Shown here piece by piece: positions 60,593 through 64,000 of a stretch of 64,000 nt of DNA. Below the pieces are notes generated by a model. It worked only from the letters and a program-made list of their open reading frames with translations, searched no databases and was not told where the DNA came from. Each line of letters opens with the position of its first letter. The stretch's first letter is position 1. This stretch comes from Tistlia consotensis USBA 355. Lineage in GTDB: Bacteria; Pseudomonadota; Alphaproteobacteria; Kiloniellales; DSM-21159. The translations under genes and the position numbers were made by a program. Where the stretch lies: positions 342,124 to 406,123 of the forward strand of contig NZ_FWZX01000002.1 in the NCBI RefSeq assembly GCF_900177295.1, given 5' to 3'.

Positions 60593-62080
60593 ATGAGCGT
60601 ACAGGCTATGGTCGCGCAGGACGGCTCGCCGAAGCTCAAGGACGGCAAGCTGTTCCGGCAGCAGTGCTACATCGACGGCCAGTGGCTCGACGCCGACAGC
60701 GGCGCCACCCTCGAGGTCACCAACCCGGCGACCGGCGAGACCCTCGGCAGCGTGCCGAAGATGGGCGCCGACGAGACCCGGCGCGCCATCGAGGCGGCGA
60801 ACGCGGCCTGGCCGGCCTGGCGGTCGCTGACCGGCAAGGAGCGCTCGAACATCCTGCGCAGGTGGTTCGAGCTGATGATGGCGAACCAGGACGACCTCGG
60901 GCTGCTGATGACCCTGGAGCAGGGCAAGCCGCTGCCCGAGGCCAAGGGCGAGATCGCCTACGGCGCCTCCTTCGTCGAGTGGTTCGCCGAGGAGGCCAAG
61001 CGCGTCTACGGCGACGTCATCCCGGGCCACCAGCGCGACAAGCGCATCGTCGTGCTGAAGCAGCCGGTCGGCGTGGTCGGCGCGATCACGCCCTGGAACT
61101 TCCCGAACGCCATGATCACCCGCAAGGCCGGCCCGGCGCTGGCCGCCGGCTGCACGATCGTGATCAAGCCGGCGACGGCGACGCCCTATTCGGCGCTGGC
61201 GCTCTGCGAGCTGGCCGAGCGGGCCGGCATCCCCAAGGGCGTCTTCAACGTCGTGACCGGCTCTTCCTCGGCGATCGGCGGCGAGCTGACCGGCAACCCG
61301 ATCGTCCGCAAGATCTCCTTCACCGGCTCGACCGAGGTCGGCAAGGTGCTGATCAAGCAGTCGGCCGAGACGGTCAAGAAGCTGTCGATGGAGCTGGGCG
61401 GCAACGCGCCCTTCCTGGTCTTCGACGACGCCGACCTCGACGCCGCGGTCGAAGGCGCGATGGCCTCGAAGTACCGCAACGCCGGCCAGACCTGCGTCTG
61501 CGCCAACCGCCTGCTGGTCCAGGACGGCGTCTACGAGGCCTTCGCCCAGAAGCTGGCCGAGAAGGTGAAGCAGCTCAAGGTCGGCAACGGCCTGGACGAG
61601 GGCGTCGTCCAGGGCCCGCTGATCGACATGGCGGCGATCGAGAAGGTCGAGGAGCACATCGCCGACGCGGTCGCCAAGGGTGCGACGGTCGTCGTCGGCG
61701 GCAAGCGCCATGCGCTCGGCGGCAGCTTCTTCGAGCCGACCGTGCTGACCGGCGTCACCACCGAGATGAAGGTCACCAAGGAGGAGACCTTCGGCCCGGT
61801 CGCCCCGCTGTTCCGCTTCGGCAGCGACGAGGAGGGCATCGCCATGGCCAACGACACCGAGTTCGGCCTGGCGAGCTACTTCTACGCCCGCGACATGAGC
61901 CGGGTGTGGCGCGTCTCCGAGGGCCTGGAGAGCGGCATCGTCGGCATCAACACCGGCATCATCTCGACCGAGGTGGCGCCCTTCGGCGGCGTCAAGGAGT
62001 CGGGCCTTGGCCGCGAGGGCTCCAAGTACGGCATCGAGGACTTCCTGGAGATCAAGTACCTCTGCATGGGCGGCGTCTGA
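60593..62080 (+). CDS. gabD: NAD(P)-dependent aldehyde dehydrogenase, GabD-like
   Basis: 495 aa. Succinate-semialdehyde-dehydrogenase type: ITPWNFPNAMITRKAGPALAAGC, the FTGSTEVGK cofactor loop, the catalytic Glu in MELGGNAPFLVFDDAD, the catalytic Cys in NAGQTCVCANR, and EETFGPVAPLFRF (all cited in part). It oxidises succinate semialdehyde, from GABA or 4-hydroxybutyrate, to succinate. ATG 60593 has GGAGGAGAG upstream. The ADH-like gene follows in the same direction. Confidence 0.9.
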   Translation: MSVQAMVAQDGSPKLKDGKLFRQQCYIDGQWLDADSGATLEVTNPATGETLGSVPKMGADETRRAIEAANAAWPAWRSLTGKERSNILRRWFELMMANQDDLGLLMTLEQGKPLPEAKGEIAYGASFVEWFAEEAKRVYGDVIPGHQRDKRIVVLKQPVGVVGAITPWNFPNAMITRKAGPALAAGCTIVIKPATATPYSALALCELAERAGIPKGVFNVVTGSSSAIGGELTGNPIVRKISFTGSTEVGKVLIKQSAETVKKLSMELGGNAPFLVFDDADLDAAVEGAMASKYRNAGQTCVCANRLLVQDGVYEAFAQKLAEKVKQLKVGNGLDEGVVQGPLIDMAAIEKVEEHIADAVAKGATVVVGGKRHALGGSFFEPTVLTGVTTEMKVTKEETFGPVAPLFRFGSDEEGIAMANDTEFGLASYFYARDMSRVWRVSEGLESGIVGINTGIISTEVAPFGGVKESGLGREGSKYGIEDFLEIKYLCMGGV

Positions 62081-62114
62081 CGCCGCCCGGCCCCGGACCA
62101 GGAACGGGCGCTCG

Positions 62115-63134
62115 ATGGGCGACGTCAACCGCCAGATCGTCCTGGCCGAGCGGCCGGGGCGGCACGGGGTCACGCTGGACTGCTTCCGGCTCGAGGTCGC
62201 GGAGAAGCCGCGGCCCGGGCCGGGCCAGCTCCTGATCCGCAACCTCTACCTCTCCTGCGAGCCGGCGCAGCGCGGCTGGATCGCGGCCGGCGCCAACTAC
62301 TCGGAGCCGGTGCCGCTCGGCGGGGTGATGCGCAGCTTCGCGCTCGGCCAGATCGTCGAGAGCGACGATTCGCACTGGCCGGCCGGCAGCCTGGTCTACG
62401 GCCGCTTCGGCTGGCAGGACTGGCACGTCAGCGACGGCCGCGACATCGACCGCCGCTGCCATGCGGCCGACGGGCCGCTGGAGCTCAACCTGCACCTGCT
62501 CGGGCTGACCGGTCTCACCGCCTACCTGGCGCTGACCGAGATCGGCAGGCCGAAAGCCGGCGAGACCGTCGCCGTCTCGACCGCCGCCGGCGCGGTCGGT
62601 TCGGTCGCCGGGCAGGTCGCCAAGATCCTCGGCTGCCGCACCGTCGGCTTCACCGGCAGCGCCGGGAAGGTGCGCCAGTGCCTCGACGAGTTCGGCTACG
62701 ACGCCGCCATCGACTACAAGACGGCGGGCGACCTGGAGGCGGCGCTGAAGGCAGCGGCGCCGGAGGGCGTCGACGTCTACTACGACAACACCTCGGGGCC
62801 GGTCTCCGACGCCGTCATGACCCGGCTCCGGCAGGGCGCGCGCATCGCCATCGTCGGCACCATGGCGATCCCCTCGCACCCGGTGCCGCAGGGGCCGCGC
62901 TACAACCGCGCGATCCTGGTCAACCGGGCGACCGTGACCGGCTTCCTGGCCTTCGACTGGAAGGCGCAGTTCGACGCGGCGGCGAAGCAGCTGGCGATCT
63001 GGCACCGCGAAGGCCGGATCCATACCCGCCACGACGTCGCCGAGGGCATCGAGGCCGCGCCGGCCCACCTGCTGCGCGTGCTCAAGGGCGAGAACGACGG
63101 CAAGGCGATGGTGAGGATCGCCGAGGCCGAGTAG
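62115..63134 (+). CDS. MDR-family NADP-dependent oxidoreductase
   Basis: 339 aa. A zinc-free medium-chain reductase: N-terminal GroES-like domain (RNLYLSCEPAQRGW), then LGLTGLTAYLAL, the Rossmann motif STAAGAVGSVAGQVAK and VDVYYDNTSGPVSD. This pattern matches prostaglandin/leukotriene and curcumin-type reductases (double-bond reductases). ATG 62115 lies 35 bp after the GabD-like gene. Substrate unknown. Confidence 0.9.
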   Translation: MGDVNRQIVLAERPGRHGVTLDCFRLEVAEKPRPGPGQLLIRNLYLSCEPAQRGWIAAGANYSEPVPLGGVMRSFALGQIVESDDSHWPAGSLVYGRFGWQDWHVSDGRDIDRRCHAADGPLELNLHLLGLTGLTAYLALTEIGRPKAGETVAVSTAAGAVGSVAGQVAKILGCRTVGFTGSAGKVRQCLDEFGYDAAIDYKTAGDLEAALKAAAPEGVDVYYDNTSGPVSDAVMTRLRQGARIAIVGTMAIPSHPVPQGPRYNRAILVNRATVTGFLAFDWKAQFDAAAKQLAIWHREGRIHTRHDVAEGIEAAPAHLLRVLKGENDGKAMVRIAEAE

Positions 63135-63184
63135 GGGCCGGAAAGCGGCTTGTCTGCCCCTCGGCAATAGCATTCGATGGCTGA

Positions 63185-63424
63185 ATGCGAACCGTCTCCT
63201 TCAGCCGACTGCGCCGAAGCCTGGGTGTGATGCTGGGCCGGTGGCGGGGCCGCGACACTTCGCTGGCCGTCACGCGGGGGTGCAGCCGATCTGTCGGCGT
63301 CCTCTCGTCGGTCGAGCGCTTCGCCTCCTGCGAAGAGACGCACTACCTCTTGCATGGTCCGCGCAATGCCGTTCGTCTCCTGAAGGCAGTGGCAGAGCTG
63401 GATGCGGGCGAAGGCGCTCGCTGA
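63185..63424 (+). CDS. Solitary Phd/YefM-type antitoxin-like protein
   Basis: 79 aa. MRTVSFSRLRRSLGVMLGRW, LAVTRG, VGVLSSVERFASCEETHYLL and GPRNAVRLLKAVAELDAGEG follow the Phd/YefM pattern from start to end. The DNA-binding half is arginine-rich and less conserved. A YoeB/Txe-type toxin gene should follow, but only the repeat region is found. It may be an orphan antitoxin, a degraded system or a regulator recruited elsewhere. Confidence 0.6.
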   Translation: MRTVSFSRLRRSLGVMLGRWRGRDTSLAVTRGCSRSVGVLSSVERFASCEETHYLLHGPRNAVRLLKAVAELDAGEGAR

Positions 63425-63481
63425 CGGTAATCCACCAGACGCTGCTCAGCCTTTGATTCGGGCACGGGCTTGCAGGTGAGG

Positions 63482-63620
63482 ACCTCCCTCCCTGCCCCTC
63501 TGGGGCGGGGAGGGCCGGGGAGAGGTGGGGTGCAGAGTCGACGCAGGTTGCAGCGCTGCCGCACAGGCTCGCTGTCCCCCACCTCTCCCGGCCTCTCCGC
63601 CCCCAAGGGCGGAGAGGTGG
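63482..63620. repeat. Compound inverted-repeat element upstream of gor
   Basis: Two hairpins (63487-63513, 12-bp stem with one mismatch; 63592-63617, perfect 11-bp stem) lie in an outer inverted repeat (63513-63530 against 63577-63593). The 356-bp gap between the antitoxin and gor contains this element and no gene. It is GC-rich and structured, like the intergenic repeats dispersed in many alphaproteobacteria. No transposase. Confidence 0.75.
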
Positions 63621-63780
63621 ACGTCAGGACGGTTGCGAGCACGCATGTGCCACCGCGCGTCACTTTGGGACAGCGCGCCATGCCTCCACTCCCTCCGCAC
63701 GGTCACGGCTGCCTTTCCGCGGCTCGCGGGTTAAAGTCCCGCGCTCCCTCGCCATATGGCCGGGAAGGAGGGGATTTCGG

Positions 63781-64000
63781 ATGAGCCAGTACGACTACGA
63801 CCTCTTCATCATCGGCGCCGGCTCCGGCGGCGTGCGCGCGGCGCGCTTCGCGGCCGGCTTCGGCGCCAGGGTGGCGATCGCCGAGGAGCGCTTCTTCGGC
63901 GGCACCTGCGTCAACATCGGCTGCGTGCCGAAGAAGCTGATGGTCTACGCCAGCCACTTCTCGGAGGACTTCGAGGACGCGGCGGGCTACGGCTGGACGG
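63781..64000 (+). CDS. gor: Glutathione-disulfide reductase, 5' part
   Basis: The first 73 codons are in the window; the gene continues past its end. [20 protein letters not shown] is the FAD-binding motif (residues 9-28) and [15 protein letters not shown] carries the redox-active disulfide (C-x4-C). ATG 63781 follows AAGGAGGGG. It regenerates reduced glutathione with NADPH. Glutathione, not trypanothione or dihydrolipoamide, is inferred from the [14 protein letters not shown] form. Confidence 0.9.
   Translation, partial: MSQYDYDLFIIGAGSGGVRAARFAAGFGARVAIAEERFFGGTCVNIGCVPKKLMVYASHFSEDFEDAAGYGWT

Noticed and set aside
63425-63480. A toxin gene following the Phd/YefM-like antitoxin
   Set aside because: Frames after 63424 are only a few codons long and show no YoeB, Txe or Doc motif.
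1-64000. CRISPR arrays, rRNA and tRNA genes
   Set aside because: No regular repeat-spacer pattern and no recognisable tRNA or rRNA sequence was seen by eye. A tRNAscan/Infernal run would be needed to exclude small RNAs.

Overview
This is very high-GC DNA (roughly 70 % by eye) that reads as chromosome of an alphaproteobacterium, most likely Rhodospirillales-like. The support is the gene order dnaB-alr-mlaE-mlaF-radA-cvpA-purF, the TPR protein-bamB-der order, DUF2794 and DUF2937 proteins, and PAS_5-type sensors. The genus cannot be fixed from the window. I saw no rRNA, tRNA or CRISPR array.

Layout. 0-10 kb is acyl-CoA metabolism: an ACAD11-like dehydrogenase, a phosphotransferase and an SDR in one minus-strand operon, then a second acyl-CoA dehydrogenase and a 3-hydroxyisobutyrate-dehydrogenase-like gene. 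Recombination debris lies among them: a 132-bp direct repeat flanking a LysR/MFS unit, a 3' dehydrogenase fragment, a TetR C-terminal remnant and a 52-bp acyl-CoA-dehydrogenase fragment inside a VOC gene. 10-23 kb is accessory and stress metabolism: a DUF899 cluster, two overlapping 2OG-Fe(II) oxygenases, msrB-msrA, an arsR-arsP-type permease-redox protein operon, a haloacetate-dehalogenase-like hydrolase, a LysR/peroxiredoxin pair, DUF763 and a VapBC pair.

23.7-25.6 kb is a complete 1,862-bp IS1595-family element with 24-bp imperfect inverted ends and a perfect 8-bp target duplication. Besides the transposase it carries a 53-aa gene and an AT-rich gene whose D-x-D-N-x-x-K signature matches RusA Holliday-junction resolvases. 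It sits upstream of an ArsR/SRPBCC pair. A SAM methyltransferase and an HNH endonuclease with a possible PUA-like N-terminal domain follow.

27-36 kb is mixed: an SMP-30 lactonase, an acetamidase/formamidase, an ArsC-like protein, two PAS_5 proteins, a YHYH protein, a stand-alone acyltransferase and DUF2794. 36-50.5 kb is core: TPR protein, bamB and der on plus, with two large palindromes between a methyltransferase and der; then a nine-gene minus-strand run from dnaB to an SDR covering replication, D-alanine supply, Mla lipid transport, RadA recombination and purine synthesis. 50.5-64 kb holds an EF-hand protein, an omptin-type outer-membrane protease, a Ugp-like ABC importer operon with divergent LysR, cyclopropane-fatty-acid synthase, an isochorismatase-family hydrolase, a GabD-like dehydrogenase, an MDR oxidoreductase, a solitary Phd/YefM antitoxin, an intergenic repeat and the start of gor.
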